Origin: an uncultured Saprospiraceae bacterium | GTDB taxonomy: Bacteria > Bacteroidota > Bacteroidia > Chitinophagales > Saprospiraceae | Length of the DNA: 64,000 nt | Reading direction: 5' to 3' | Assembly: GCA_937926205.1 (NCBI GenBank) | Contig: CALEYL010000076.1 | Coordinates: forward strand, 17,335-81,334 | Part shown: in pieces, positions 18,001 through 26,045 of the stretch | How positions within the stretch are numbered: the first letter of the stretch is position 1 | Layout: the number at the start of each line of letters is the position of its first letter | Translations under genes and position numbers: made by a program | The notes under the pieces: model-generated | What the model saw: only the letters and a program-made list of their open reading frames with translations | What the model was told of the DNA's origin: nothing | The model's database searches: none

Positions 18001-18263
18001 ACCCCGCCGCCAGTACTGCCAAAATAATACAGGTGCTCTTTTCCCGGAACCCCGGTAACAGCTGCAGAACGCCCGCCCCGGTAAGGCCCGATGCTTCTCC
18101 ATTCAATAGAATTGTAAAGCGATTCATCCTGACTCATGACAGGAGCGGCAGGCGTCGGTTTCGCTTTTCCTTTGCTTTTTTGGCCGAATAATACCATGTT
18201 GAAAGACAGGCTCAAAGCGACCAGCAAAAAGACTTGCAGGAATAAAAGGGAGTGTTTTTTCAT
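15081..18263 (-). CDS. Large exported BNR/VPS10-type beta-propeller protein
   Basis: A 1060-residue protein with a signal peptide (KKHSLLFLQVFLLVALSLSF, ending near FGQ). Residues ~50-720 contain many Asp-box/BNR-type blades, recognisable as S-x-D-x-G-x-T-W (WRTTDGGETW, WKSEDAGKTW, YRSKDGGKTW, FRSDDGGKTW, YRTKDYGKTW), as in sortilin/VPS10-like propellers and many annotated glycosyl hydrolases with BNR repeats. The C-terminal ~250 residues include a beta-sandwich-like segment (LWAGGVTGPRAAPGNYVVKLT) and a helical bundle near 930-1040. No T9SS sorting domain is evident, so it is probably periplasmic or carried by another route. Enzymatic activity cannot be inferred; propellers of this type often bind sugars or peptides. 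The frame extends upstream to 18305, but ATG 18263 starts the signal peptide. Confidence 0.85.
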   Translation of the reverse strand: MKKHSLLFLQVFLLVALSLSFNMVLFGQKSKGKAKPTPAAPVMSQDESLYNSIEWRSIGPYRGGRSAAVTGVPGKEHLYYFGSTGGGVWRTTDGGETWANISDGFFGGSIGAVTVSEYDNNVIYVGGGEATVRGNVSYGYGMWKSEDAGKTWKKAGLENSRHIPRVRVHPKNPDLVYAAVLGDLYKSSEERGVYRSKDGGKTWERILFANADAGAMDLTLDPNNPRILYASTWRIRRTPYSLESGGEGSALWKSTDGGDTWTNLSASKGMPKGTLGIIGVAVSPANSERVWAMVEAEEGGVFRSDDGGKTWSKLNSDRNLRQRAWYYTRIYADPKDADGLYVLNVDFFKSTDGGRTFKSYDTPHGDHHDLWIAPENPQRMIIADDGGAQVSYDGAENWSTYHNQPTAQYYRVTTDNSFPYRIYVAQQDNSTQRVLHRTNGASIGEDDWEETAGGESGHIAVDPLDNDVVYGGSYDGFLVRLNHRTKQSQGVNVWPDNPMGHGAEGMKYRFQWNFPIFFSPSNPKKIYTTSNHVHVSFDGGRSWELASPDLTRNDPTKLGSSGGPITKDNTSVEYYCTIFAATESPYEKDLLWTGSDDGLVYLSKTGGGSDGKAWENVTPSEMPEWMMINSIDCDPFTKGGAYIVGTRYKLGDYQPYIYRTKDYGKTWKLITKGIKSDHFTRVVRADPKRKGLLYCGTESGMYISFDDGENWQPFQLNLPIVPITDLVVKNDNLIAATQGRSLWIIDDLTVLHQLSDGLAKSAFHLYKPMPSYRMGGFQNKNVLKREGLNHPGGVMTHFYLKEKPLDSVEVNLAFYQQDGTLIREFSSTSKDDEKVGKLSDLKKGGNLFVWNMRYPDAKKFDGMILWAGGVTGPRAAPGNYVVKLTVGKETQEQSFEILKDPRSESSQAELQEQFDFLISVRDKLTETHQAIIDIRSIRDQLNTLKAKIKDNDALKPIATKASAIDSALTVVEKELYQTKNKSGQDPLNYPIRLNNKLAHVGSTVGFGDYPPTRQAKQVKDELVAKIDAQLAIFRKVKNEQLPEFNKMVKEKEIDAVILKE

Positions 18264-18397
18264 ATCAAAATGTATTTTCTTTTCCTGAACATGCAGTGAT
18301 TGCACGCCAGTGATGTATGTGGATAGTAAATTTCACAAGTTTACATTCCGCTAAAATATAAAATGTTATACCTTTCGCTACTGAAAACACAGGATTT

Positions 18398-19159
18398 ATG
18401 ATGGATTTTTCCAATAAAACGGTACTCATTACCGGCGGCTCTAAAGGGATAGGCAGGGCAACAGCTTTAGCCTTTGCAGCTCTGGGCGCACGGGTTGCTA
18501 TTAATTTCCGTTCAGATAGTGCTGCTGCTCAGCGCGTTTGTGAAGAATTACCGGGAGAAGGACATCTGGCCCTTAAAGCAGATATTGCTCATCCCAATGC
18601 GGTACTCCGCATGGTGGAAGCTGTTGTGGGCGAATTTGAGGTACTCGACATTCTGGTAAACAATGCGGGAATTTATGTGCCGCATGCCATTGCAGAGGTT
18701 GGATATGATGAATGGCAGGAACAATGGCGGAAAACACTTGCCGTAAACCTGACAGGCGCTGCTAACGTAAGTTATTGCGCTGCCCGACACATGATGGAAA
18801 AAGGAGGCGGGTTTATCATCAATGTTTCATCCAGAGGGGCTTTTCGGGGAGAGCCCGAACACCCTGCCTATGGTGCAAGCAAAGCAGGATTGAACGCCAT
18901 GAGCCAGTCCCTGGCACAAGCCCTGGCGAAGTACAATATTTTTGTAGGCGTTGTTGCTCCCGGATTTGTGGAAACAGACATGGTATCCGAACTGCTGGCT
19001 TCTGAAGCAGGCGAAGCCATTCGCGCACAAAGCCCGCTCAACCGTGTGGCTACAGCCGATGAAGTAGCGCAGGCTATCTTATTTCTGGCTTCGGGGAATA
19101 GTATGTTTGCAACCGGTTGCATTCTGGACATCAACGGTGCTTCGTATTTGCGGTCATAA
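18398..19159 (+). CDS. SDR family oxidoreductase (FabG-like)
   Basis: A 253-residue classical short-chain dehydrogenase. It has the cofactor loop TGGSKGIGRA, the NNAG motif (LVNNAGIYVP), catalytic Ser in NVSSRG and catalytic YGASK. INFRSD after the second strand suggests NADPH preference (arginine at the phosphate site), and the acidic pair seen in NAD users is absent. It is the size of FabG and sugar-alcohol dehydrogenases; the substrate is unknown. It stands alone, divergent from the propeller gene, with TACCTTTC at 18369-18376 as a weak promoter candidate. Confidence 0.92.
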   Translation: MMDFSNKTVLITGGSKGIGRATALAFAALGARVAINFRSDSAAAQRVCEELPGEGHLALKADIAHPNAVLRMVEAVVGEFEVLDILVNNAGIYVPHAIAEVGYDEWQEQWRKTLAVNLTGAANVSYCAARHMMEKGGGFIINVSSRGAFRGEPEHPAYGASKAGLNAMSQSLAQALAKYNIFVGVVAPGFVETDMVSELLASEAGEAIRAQSPLNRVATADEVAQAILFLASGNSMFATGCILDINGASYLRS

Positions 19160-19286
19160 AACCATCCGGGGCGATACAAGTAGAATGAAATTTTGGAAAC
19201 TGAACTTGCATATTGCCAAAGGATTTCCATATATTGCACAACAGAAATCACGTCAGGTTTTTTTTTAGAAACCGCTGTGTGAATGT

Positions 19287-19328
19287 TTACTTTTCATTAG
19301 GGCGAAAATTACTTTTCAAAAGGGCGAA
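19287..19328. repeat. Tandem 20-bp direct repeats upstream of the M4 protease
   Basis: TTACTTTTCATTAGGGCGAA (19287-19306) and TTACTTTTCAAAAGGGCGAA (19309-19328) differ at two bases and have a period of 22 bases, about two helical turns. They lie ~125 bases before the protease ATG in an otherwise empty 290-base gap. A protein-binding site pair is possible, as TACTTTTC also resembles a -7 element. Confidence 0.6.
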
Positions 19329-19451
19329 TCATTAATTGGTCTCTCAAAGTCCTGCCCAGTTTTAGGAACAATCTGAGGTTGGTTTTTTAGCACTTCAAAG
19401 GACATTCCTTTAGCTGTGTGGGTATTTTATTACCCATTAATATCGTTTTTT

Positions 19452-22400
19452 ATGAAAAGAATCGCTTTAGTAACCTGCATTCTGACCGGAATGCTTTTTC
19501 ACGCTTTTTCGCAAGATTACAATTTGAGGGTTTTGAAATTTGAACCCGGAGAAAAAGCCGACAAGGCTCCTGACCTACTTATTAAAGACGTTTTCGACTT
19601 ATCTGCACCTTATGGCGCCATTGTGTCCGAAAAGCAAAACAAGGAGCAGGGAGGAAAAAAAATCTACCGCCTGCAGCAAACCTATGCAGGTATTCCAATT
19701 GACCATGCTGTGGCGCTTATTCACGTAGAAAACGGATTCATTAAGCGCATCATCACAAACTGGCCCGAAGCACCTGTTAACATCCCTGTTGTTCCCGGAA
19801 TAACGGTGGAAAAAGCCCAAAAAACAGTTTTGGATGCGGTAGAAGAAAACGGCGCCTTATTAGAGAAAAACAAAGAAGGCGGACAAACGCCGCTGCGCCT
19901 GCAGTACGCTTCGGGCCATTGGATTTTGGTTTATGAATTTTTTGTCGAAATTCCTTCACCTTATGATGTACGAAGGGTGTTGGTCAATGCCCGCAGCGGC
20001 GCCATTATTTCCAATGAATCAACGGGCCACAGTTGTTGTACGCCGGCTACAGCAACATTAAATTATCGCGGGACTGAAACCATACTAACCGATCCGTTCA
20101 ATTCCGGGCAGTTCCGATTGCGCGCCTGCATCGGGCAAAACGGCGGAGGTGACTGTAACGCGCCGATTGGAAATTTCAGGACTGTGCAGAACCACAACCT
20201 GCTTGATTTTACAAATGGTTCTACAGACTGGACAGGATTCGCAATAGACACGAGAGAACGTTGTGCGCTGGATGCGCATTGGGGTACTCAGGCTGTTTCT
20301 GATTATTACCTTAACGGTTCGACCATGAACGAAAACATCTTCTATGGGGAAGAGATGATCAATGTCATTCATGCAGGTCTTACCAACAATGCCGTGTACC
20401 ATGCCGGAAGCAACAGAATTAGCTATGGGCATACACCCGGAACCCAGCGATATCTGACAGCATTGGATATTGTGGCGCATGAACTTACCCACCAGGTGAC
20501 GTTTTACAATTCTGGCTTGATATACCAGGGAGAACCCGGGGCTATCAATGAAGCCATCAGCGATATTTATGCCATGGCTGTTGAAGCGCATTACAGCAGC
20601 CTTGATTGGTTGATTGGAGACGACATCACTACATTACGATCCTTCATCGATCCCAATGCTTTTGATCAGGCGGATACTTACAATGGTTTTAACTGGGCAA
20701 ATGGCACTGCTGATCAGGGCGGTGTGCATACCAACAGCGGGGTAATCAATTATTGGTTTTATCTATTGGTGAATGGTGGCGTCGGCACCAATGACCTTGG
20801 AAATGCCTACAACGTCAATGGCATCGGACTTGCGAATGCTATGGCATTAATGGATGCTCTGCAAGGCGGATTCATAACGCCTACCACTACCATGCATGAA
20901 TTGCGCGAACTGGCATTGATTGCTGCAGGCGAACTATGGTGGTATTGCTCTGATAATTATATGGCGGTGGCAGAGGCTTTTTATGCTGTAGGAATCGGAG
21001 AGCCATTCAGCGCCCACACACCAATAGACGAAACCTGGGAAACAGATATTACTTCGTGCAGCGCCCGGTTACACTGGGAAGACGTAGTCGCCGAACAATA
21101 TCTGATAACCATTTGGCCTGCCAATAATCCGGGCAATGTTATTTATGAACACGCGCTCATCAATGAAGTAACGGTCCATAACCTTGTTCCCAATACAGTC
21201 TATGAGTGGGCAGTAGTTGCCCAATGTGAGGATTATCTCATAGGGACTGAGCATATGGATACTTTTACCACTACGGACGTATGCCCTGCATTGAAGGATC
21301 TGACGGTTTCTAACATCACCACCTGTAGTGCAGAATTGTCGTGGGTGTACAACAGTGCCGGGTTGTTTAGAATTGATTATTGGGAATTTGGGTCGAATCA
21401 GGTGCTTACGGAATTTGCTACTGAATCGCCTTTTGTACTCAACAATAATTTGGTTGACAATACGCATTATATTGTTGTCGTCACACCATTGTGCGGAGAT
21501 CAGTGTGTCGGGGTTAGCGACTCCCTTCAGTTTATGACCACCGGATGCGAACTTTCTAACCTTAAAATTGACAATACCCCCTGCTATTTTACCATAAATT
21601 GGGATATGCAGGAAGGACAGACTTATTGGATTGAGTCATCCTTTATTGACCCAAATCTTCCTGGTCATATCTTCCCTCTCCAGAACGTGGGCGATTTTTT
21701 TGGGAGCTATTCCTTCCTGCATTCCTTCCTGCCAGGTACCATTATTATGGTTGATATTACCATTTCCTGTACGGGAGACGGCTGTTTTAACGACAATGTC
21801 GTGCATTTTGAATTTACCGTTCCCGAACCGACCGATGCATGCGATGCACCCTCCAATATTACGGTCCAATACACAGAAGGCGGAGGGCGCATTATTTCGT
21901 GGGACGGGCCTGAAAATGGAACCGGAAATTACAATGTGGTCATCGTGTCTGATGACGGTACCGTGGAAAGTGAAAATAATTATTACGGTAACAAAATGGT
22001 CAGCGGCGGCGGCGGCCCGAATCAATGTATTACCATTCAGGTTCAGGCTATTTGCGGGTGTGACGGCAATACAACCACCAGCGAATGGGCAGAACAGGTC
22101 GTTTGTCCGCCATGTGAACCGCCTGTTGAGATGCACCTTGAGTACCTGTGTAGCGATTTTGCCGGATTTGAATTCACGGGCCCCTTCAATGGACTGGGAT
22201 ACAGGGTACGCTTCTGGCCGGTTTCTGACCCCTTGGATGTCACAACACTACCAGAATTATTAGACTACTTCACTTTTTTTCAGCTTGACAACCTGATACC
22301 CAATACAAGTTACGTAGTTGAACTGACAACTTTGTGTGGCGGCGGAGAAGAATCTTCTTCCATTTACGCAACATTTACTACCGATCCGGAAATCTGTGCT

Positions 22401-23327
22401 GTGCCGTCCAACCTGACGTATCAATTGCTGGGAAATGGCGTAGTACGACTCGACTGGGCTGCATCACCGGGCGCTGATTATTACGAAGTGCAATACAGAC
22501 AGGGGGCATCCTCTCCGTGGACAACAGTACAGGTGTTTAATAATTATTTGGAAATCACTGGTTTGTTGCTTGATGGTTGTTTTTTCTATACTGCCCGGGT
22601 TAGGGCAATATGCGGAGAATGCTGGTACGGTGTTTCTGCTTATTCTCCCCTGTTTAACTTTCCTGATTGCATGCCTCCGGGCATACATATAGGGTTGGAA
22701 GCCGGCCAGTTATGTGATCCCTGTTTTAGCGATTGTTATGTTTGTATTGTTGATGAACACGGAAACAAAATTAACACTACTGCAAACGGAGGATCTTACT
22801 GGTATAGCATTTACTGGTCTGTACCTCAAAGCTATCCAATACCCTCTTCTCATCTGACTAATCGGGAATGCATCAACATGAGTCCTTCCAATCAGGGGCA
22901 GGTTTTCCAGGCTTTTGTTCGAAAAATATGCACCATTGAAGGCGTGCCGTCTGTTGTTTGTCAAACAACTTTAATTTATGAACATGTATGTTCAGAAGTT
23001 GAAGGTGACAACGGCGGCACCATCATAGGTGGCGGCGGGCTCGCAGATGGAACCAACAAAGAAGCTTTAGTCCCGATGGCGGTGGAAACTTCGTTTTCAC
23101 TCTATCCGAATCCCGGCGATCGCAGTTTTAACCTGGTAAATCGCTCGGAGACGGATTATCAGGCCGTCATTATGGATGCTTATGGTCGCAGTTTGTATAC
23201 TACGTTTTCCGGAGCGGGAGAAACATCTGTCATAGAAGCAATTGACTGGCCTTCCGGGGTGTATTACATCAGGATGAAAACGTCAGAAGGGAGCGGGATT
23301 GCAACCTTAAAGTGGGTGAAATTGTAA
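19452..23327 (+). CDS. Secreted M4 (thermolysin-like) metalloprotease with Fn3-like repeats and T9SS domain
   Basis: A 1291-residue exported protease. The signal peptide (ending HAFSQ) is followed by an FTP-type propeptide and the M4 catalytic domain. Zinc ligands are His343 and His347 in HELTH, with catalytic Glu344, plus Glu367 in GAINEAISDIYA, twenty residues on as in thermolysin. GGVHTNSGVINYW carries the catalytic His of the C-terminal half. From residue ~535 there are several Cys-containing fibronectin-III-like domains (ITSCSARLHWEDV, ITTCSAELSWVY, PCYFTINWDM and others). The last ~80 residues, from SLYPNPGDRS to LKWVKL, are a type-A T9SS sorting domain. ATG 19452 starts the signal peptide; the frame is open upstream to 19416. 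It probably degrades protein outside the cell. Confidence 0.93.
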   Translation: MKRIALVTCILTGMLFHAFSQDYNLRVLKFEPGEKADKAPDLLIKDVFDLSAPYGAIVSEKQNKEQGGKKIYRLQQTYAGIPIDHAVALIHVENGFIKRIITNWPEAPVNIPVVPGITVEKAQKTVLDAVEENGALLEKNKEGGQTPLRLQYASGHWILVYEFFVEIPSPYDVRRVLVNARSGAIISNESTGHSCCTPATATLNYRGTETILTDPFNSGQFRLRACIGQNGGGDCNAPIGNFRTVQNHNLLDFTNGSTDWTGFAIDTRERCALDAHWGTQAVSDYYLNGSTMNENIFYGEEMINVIHAGLTNNAVYHAGSNRISYGHTPGTQRYLTALDIVAHELTHQVTFYNSGLIYQGEPGAINEAISDIYAMAVEAHYSSLDWLIGDDITTLRSFIDPNAFDQADTYNGFNWANGTADQGGVHTNSGVINYWFYLLVNGGVGTNDLGNAYNVNGIGLANAMALMDALQGGFITPTTTMHELRELALIAAGELWWYCSDNYMAVAEAFYAVGIGEPFSAHTPIDETWETDITSCSARLHWEDVVAEQYLITIWPANNPGNVIYEHALINEVTVHNLVPNTVYEWAVVAQCEDYLIGTEHMDTFTTTDVCPALKDLTVSNITTCSAELSWVYNSAGLFRIDYWEFGSNQVLTEFATESPFVLNNNLVDNTHYIVVVTPLCGDQCVGVSDSLQFMTTGCELSNLKIDNTPCYFTINWDMQEGQTYWIESSFIDPNLPGHIFPLQNVGDFFGSYSFLHSFLPGTIIMVDITISCTGDGCFNDNVVHFEFTVPEPTDACDAPSNITVQYTEGGGRIISWDGPENGTGNYNVVIVSDDGTVESENNYYGNKMVSGGGGPNQCITIQVQAICGCDGNTTTSEWAEQVVCPPCEPPVEMHLEYLCSDFAGFEFTGPFNGLGYRVRFWPVSDPLDVTTLPELLDYFTFFQLDNLIPNTSYVVELTTLCGGGEESSSIYATFTTDPEICAVPSNLTYQLLGNGVVRLDWAASPGADYYEVQYRQGASSPWTTVQVFNNYLEITGLLLDGCFFYTARVRAICGECWYGVSAYSPLFNFPDCMPPGIHIGLEAGQLCDPCFSDCYVCIVDEHGNKINTTANGGSYWYSIYWSVPQSYPIPSSHLTNRECINMSPSNQGQVFQAFVRKICTIEGVPSVVCQTTLIYEHVCSEVEGDNGGTIIGGGGLADGTNKEALVPMAVETSFSLYPNPGDRSFNLVNRSETDYQAVIMDAYGRSLYTTFSGAGETSVIEAIDWPSGVYYIRMKTSEGSGIATLKWVKL

Positions 23328-23351
23328 TACCTGACTTCAATTTTTAATTGG

Positions 23352-23394
23352 GGCAATGGGTGGAAACCGGCTTTTCCGATCTGCACCCGTTGCC
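23352..23394. terminator. Terminator-like hairpin between convergent genes
   Basis: Arms 23352-23362 and 23384-23394 pair (11 bp with one G-T), with an inner stem GGAAA/TTTCC. It lies between the stops of the M4 protease and the reverse hypothetical gene. Confidence 0.55.
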
Positions 23395-23419
23395 TCATTT
23401 ATTGTACATCATTTCTTAT

Positions 23420-24331
23420 TTAATAGTCTATCGAAAGCAGGTCCCGAAAAGCTTCTCTACTCGTTGCCGCTACTGGCACATGGTACATTTTTCCCGAACT
23501 GATTTCCCAGTCACTCCGTCCGGCAAACAATTGTTCGCGGTCATGGCCATACAGTAAAACTGAAGCCTGAAACCCTTCGGGTATGTTCAGCGCAGTGAAG
23601 CCCTGAATTCCCGGGTACATGCGCACCATAGCAGGAATGTCCCTAAAAAGCAACAAGCCTTCCATTCGCTGCGAAACAGGTACTACCCCGATCACCTTCG
23701 CACTCATCATGACTTTTTTGCCTTTAGAAATATGCGGTTTCTGACAAGCCCACCAGCCACAGCGGTCTATGTTGAAAATCCGGTATGGACTGCCGCTGTT
23801 TTGAAACAATAATCCCGATACGTGTTTCCAGTCGAAAGTTTTCTGCCCCGATATGGCACGGATTTCTGAAGCCCCGCCGCAATAAGTGTGAATCTGGCGA
23901 GATTTTTCGCCAAGGCGGGTAACGGGAAGACTAACCTGTAAGGGAACAATGAGTTCCAAAGGTTGCCCGTCCTGGAAAGCCCGTATTTGAAATTGGACAA
24001 AAGCTTCCATCAATGCGCCATCGGAGGTTGTAGGATGTCCGTATAGCAGTATTTCCGCAGGTGTATACAATTCTTTCAGAACCACTTCTACCGGGCCAAA
24101 GACGCGTTTTTGGTAAATTCGACTCATAAAAGCACAGGCCGGATAGCTAATGATCAGACCACTTTTACTGATCAGTTCACCGGAATTGGAGCTGTCAATG
24201 ATAAAATGCTGCAGGTGTGGATCCTCCCTGAACAGGAATTCCCCGGGCATGCGGTAAGCAATACTTACCTGTGGCTGCCGCGGCGCCGGTTGTTGAATTG
24301 CAATCATGAACATGTGCGTTTTCTCTGTCAA
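23420..24331 (-). CDS. Hypothetical protein with a Bacteroidota ZU5-like domain
   Basis: A 303-residue protein without a recognised name. Residues ~50-130 read GELISKSGLIISYPACAFM, then PVEVVLKELYTPAEILLYGHPTTSDGALMEAF. This matches the pattern (strand, PANAF, vELtlKEyyt, aGlsTTSdG) of ZU5-like domains seen in many Bacteroidota surface proteins. INIDRxGWxxC also recurs in those proteins (here FNIDRCGWWACQKP). Unusually, no signal peptide is visible (MTEKTHMFMIAIQQ), so either it stays in the cytoplasm or the true start differs; Met7 and Met9 are alternatives. The C-terminal third (VPVSQRMEGLLLFRDIPAMVR) is a second beta-rich module. Function unknown. Confidence 0.75.
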   Translation of the reverse strand: MTEKTHMFMIAIQQPAPRQPQVSIAYRMPGEFLFREDPHLQHFIIDSSNSGELISKSGLIISYPACAFMSRIYQKRVFGPVEVVLKELYTPAEILLYGHPTTSDGALMEAFVQFQIRAFQDGQPLELIVPLQVSLPVTRLGEKSRQIHTYCGGASEIRAISGQKTFDWKHVSGLLFQNSGSPYRIFNIDRCGWWACQKPHISKGKKVMMSAKVIGVVPVSQRMEGLLLFRDIPAMVRMYPGIQGFTALNIPEGFQASVLLYGHDREQLFAGRSDWEISSGKMYHVPVAATSREAFRDLLSIDY

Positions 24332-24624
24332 AGAATGGACGCATTCAGGAAAGGTTTCCGCATTGCAAAGCCCGGCAATGCGAAGTATTTGTGTGTAGCC
24401 TGAAGCGTCAAGAGTTAACGCCTCTCAAAGACAATAATCCCAGATACTAATAATGAAAAATGACGGAGGGTGGAAATTGTGTAGAATCTTGTCGACAAAT
24501 ATAAACGACTTTTTGAAAAGAAACCGGATATTAGAGCAAAGATTTTAGACCGGACTTTAATTTTCTGCCATCTAGTCTCTTATCTAAAATCTAACATCTT
24601 ATATCTAACATCTAACATCTCGAC
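24332..24624. other. Intergenic region between divergent genes
   Basis: Nearly 300 bases between the reverse ZU5-like gene and the forward rarA. No gene or RNA is visible. The part next to rarA is made of ATCTAAC heptamers (24582-24620). Confidence 0.5.
24582..24620. repeat. ATCTAAC heptamer microsatellite before rarA
   Basis: Four to five imperfect copies of ATCTAAC end 4 bases before the rarA ATG. Copy-number change here would alter the 5' leader and ribosome access, so expression drift is possible. Confidence 0.65.
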
Positions 24625-25899
24625 ATGAAGCCTTTGGCAGAGCGGATGCGCCCGCAAACATTAAGTGAATATACCGGTCAACGGCATTTGGTAGGAGAGG
24701 GGGCTGTGTTGAACCGCGCTATTGTTTCCGGCGTCATTCCGTCCATCATACTGTGGGGCCCTCCCGGAGTTGGCAAAACCACTCTGGCCCGCATCATAGC
24801 GCACGAATTGAAACGCCCTTTTCATACCTTGAGTGCAGTTCATTCAGGGGTGAAAGACGTGCGCGATGCGATTGAAAAGGCGCGCAGTCAGCGTTTCTTT
24901 AACAGCCAGAATCCGCTCCTGTTTATCGATGAAATTCATCGTTTTAGCAAGTCGCAGCAGGATTCCCTGTTGGGCGCGGTAGAAGAGGGCGTCGTTACCC
25001 TCATTGGCGCTACGACAGAAAACCCTTCCTTTGAAGTGATTCCGGCTTTGTTGTCCCGTTGTCAGGTTTATGTGTTGAAATCTTTAGAGAAGGACGACCT
25101 GATGTATTTGGTGAATCAGGCTTTGCAACAAGATGAGTATCTGAAAGATAAGAAGATTCGCATAGAGGGGTACGATGCCCTTCTGCACCTTTCAGGCGGC
25201 GATGCACGAAAATTGTACAACATTCTGGAACTGGCAGCTGGGGAGGCAACCGGGGAGCAGGAAGTCGTCATCAACGACGACTACATTACGACCCTTGTTC
25301 AGCAACACATTGCCGTTTATGATAAAGGCGGAGAAGTTCATTACGATGTGGCTTCAGCCTTCATCAAGTCCATCAGGGGCAGCGACCCCAACGCAGCGGT
25401 GTATTGGCTGGCCAGGATGATCGAGGGCGGGGAGGACGTTAAGTTTATTGCCCGCCGGATGATGATTGCCGCTTCGGAAGACATCGGACTTGCCAACCCC
25501 AATGGCCTCCTGATGGCAACGACCGCTTTTCAGGCAGTGCAGGCTGTGGGTTTGCCGGAAGCCCGCATTATTTTATCACAGGCCGCTATTTATCTGGCCA
25601 CTTCGCCTAAAAGTAATTCAGCTTATCTGGCCATCAACAATGCTCAGGAACTTGTTCGAAAAAGTGGTAACCTGCCCATTCCGCTCCACCTGCGCAATGC
25701 GCCTACCGGGCTGATGAAACAATTGGGTTACGGAAAAGGCTATCGCTATGCCCACGATTTTCCGGGGAATTTTACCCCTCAGGAATTCCTGCCCGATGAA
25801 ATTTCCGGCGCTAAGATTTTCGAACCCCAGCAAAATGCTGCCGAAGAAAAGATCAGACAGAAACTGAAGCAGGAATGGAAAGAAAAATACGGGTATTGA
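24625..25899 (+). CDS. rarA: Replication-associated recombination protein A (AAA+ ATPase)
   Basis: A 424-residue protein of the RarA/MgsA/WRNIP1 family, starting MKPLAERMRPQTLSEYTGQRHL as expected. Walker A is GPPGVGKTT (around residues 45-53), Walker B LLFIDEIHRF, sensor 1 IGATTENPSFE and the arginine-finger region LLSRCQV. The C-terminal tetramerisation half (AVYWLARMIEGGEDVKFIARRM) is complete. RarA acts at stalled replication forks together with SSB and the clamp loader. Heptamer repeats abut its start. It ends 146 bases before the EAD-type gene and, by function, is probably not part of that cluster. Confidence 0.96.
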   Translation: MKPLAERMRPQTLSEYTGQRHLVGEGAVLNRAIVSGVIPSIILWGPPGVGKTTLARIIAHELKRPFHTLSAVHSGVKDVRDAIEKARSQRFFNSQNPLLFIDEIHRFSKSQQDSLLGAVEEGVVTLIGATTENPSFEVIPALLSRCQVYVLKSLEKDDLMYLVNQALQQDEYLKDKKIRIEGYDALLHLSGGDARKLYNILELAAGEATGEQEVVINDDYITTLVQQHIAVYDKGGEVHYDVASAFIKSIRGSDPNAAVYWLARMIEGGEDVKFIARRMMIAASEDIGLANPNGLLMATTAFQAVQAVGLPEARIILSQAAIYLATSPKSNSAYLAINNAQELVRKSGNLPIPLHLRNAPTGLMKQLGYGKGYRYAHDFPGNFTPQEFLPDEISGAKIFEPQQNAAEEKIRQKLKQEWKEKYGY

Positions 25900-25987
25900 A
25901 GCCCTGAAGCTGTCATTTCTTTGTACTGCCTATGTCCTGATTATACCACCATTTTTACCGCTTTTTCCAGTCTTGAGCACGCATTGA

Positions 25988-26018
25988 TTGGGTTTATGGA
26001 GATAGATTCGTATATTTC
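25988..26018 (+). promoter_or_regulatory. Candidate promoter of the EAD/MoxR/vWA cluster
   Basis: TTG (25988-25990), a 20-base spacer, then TATATTTC (26011-26018) followed by GCG fits the Bacteroidota -33/-7 layout with one mismatch (C for G). The start site would be ~20 bases before the ATG at 26046. Confidence 0.45.
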
Positions 26019-26045
26019 GCGTTTTGTAAGAGACGAAGAAGTCAT

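Noticed and set aside
21631..22263. A 210-codon forward frame inside the M4 protease gene
   Set aside because: It lies wholly within the M4 coding region in another frame, has no recognisable domain, and the M4 frame encodes consistent Fn3-like repeats. It is a shadow frame.
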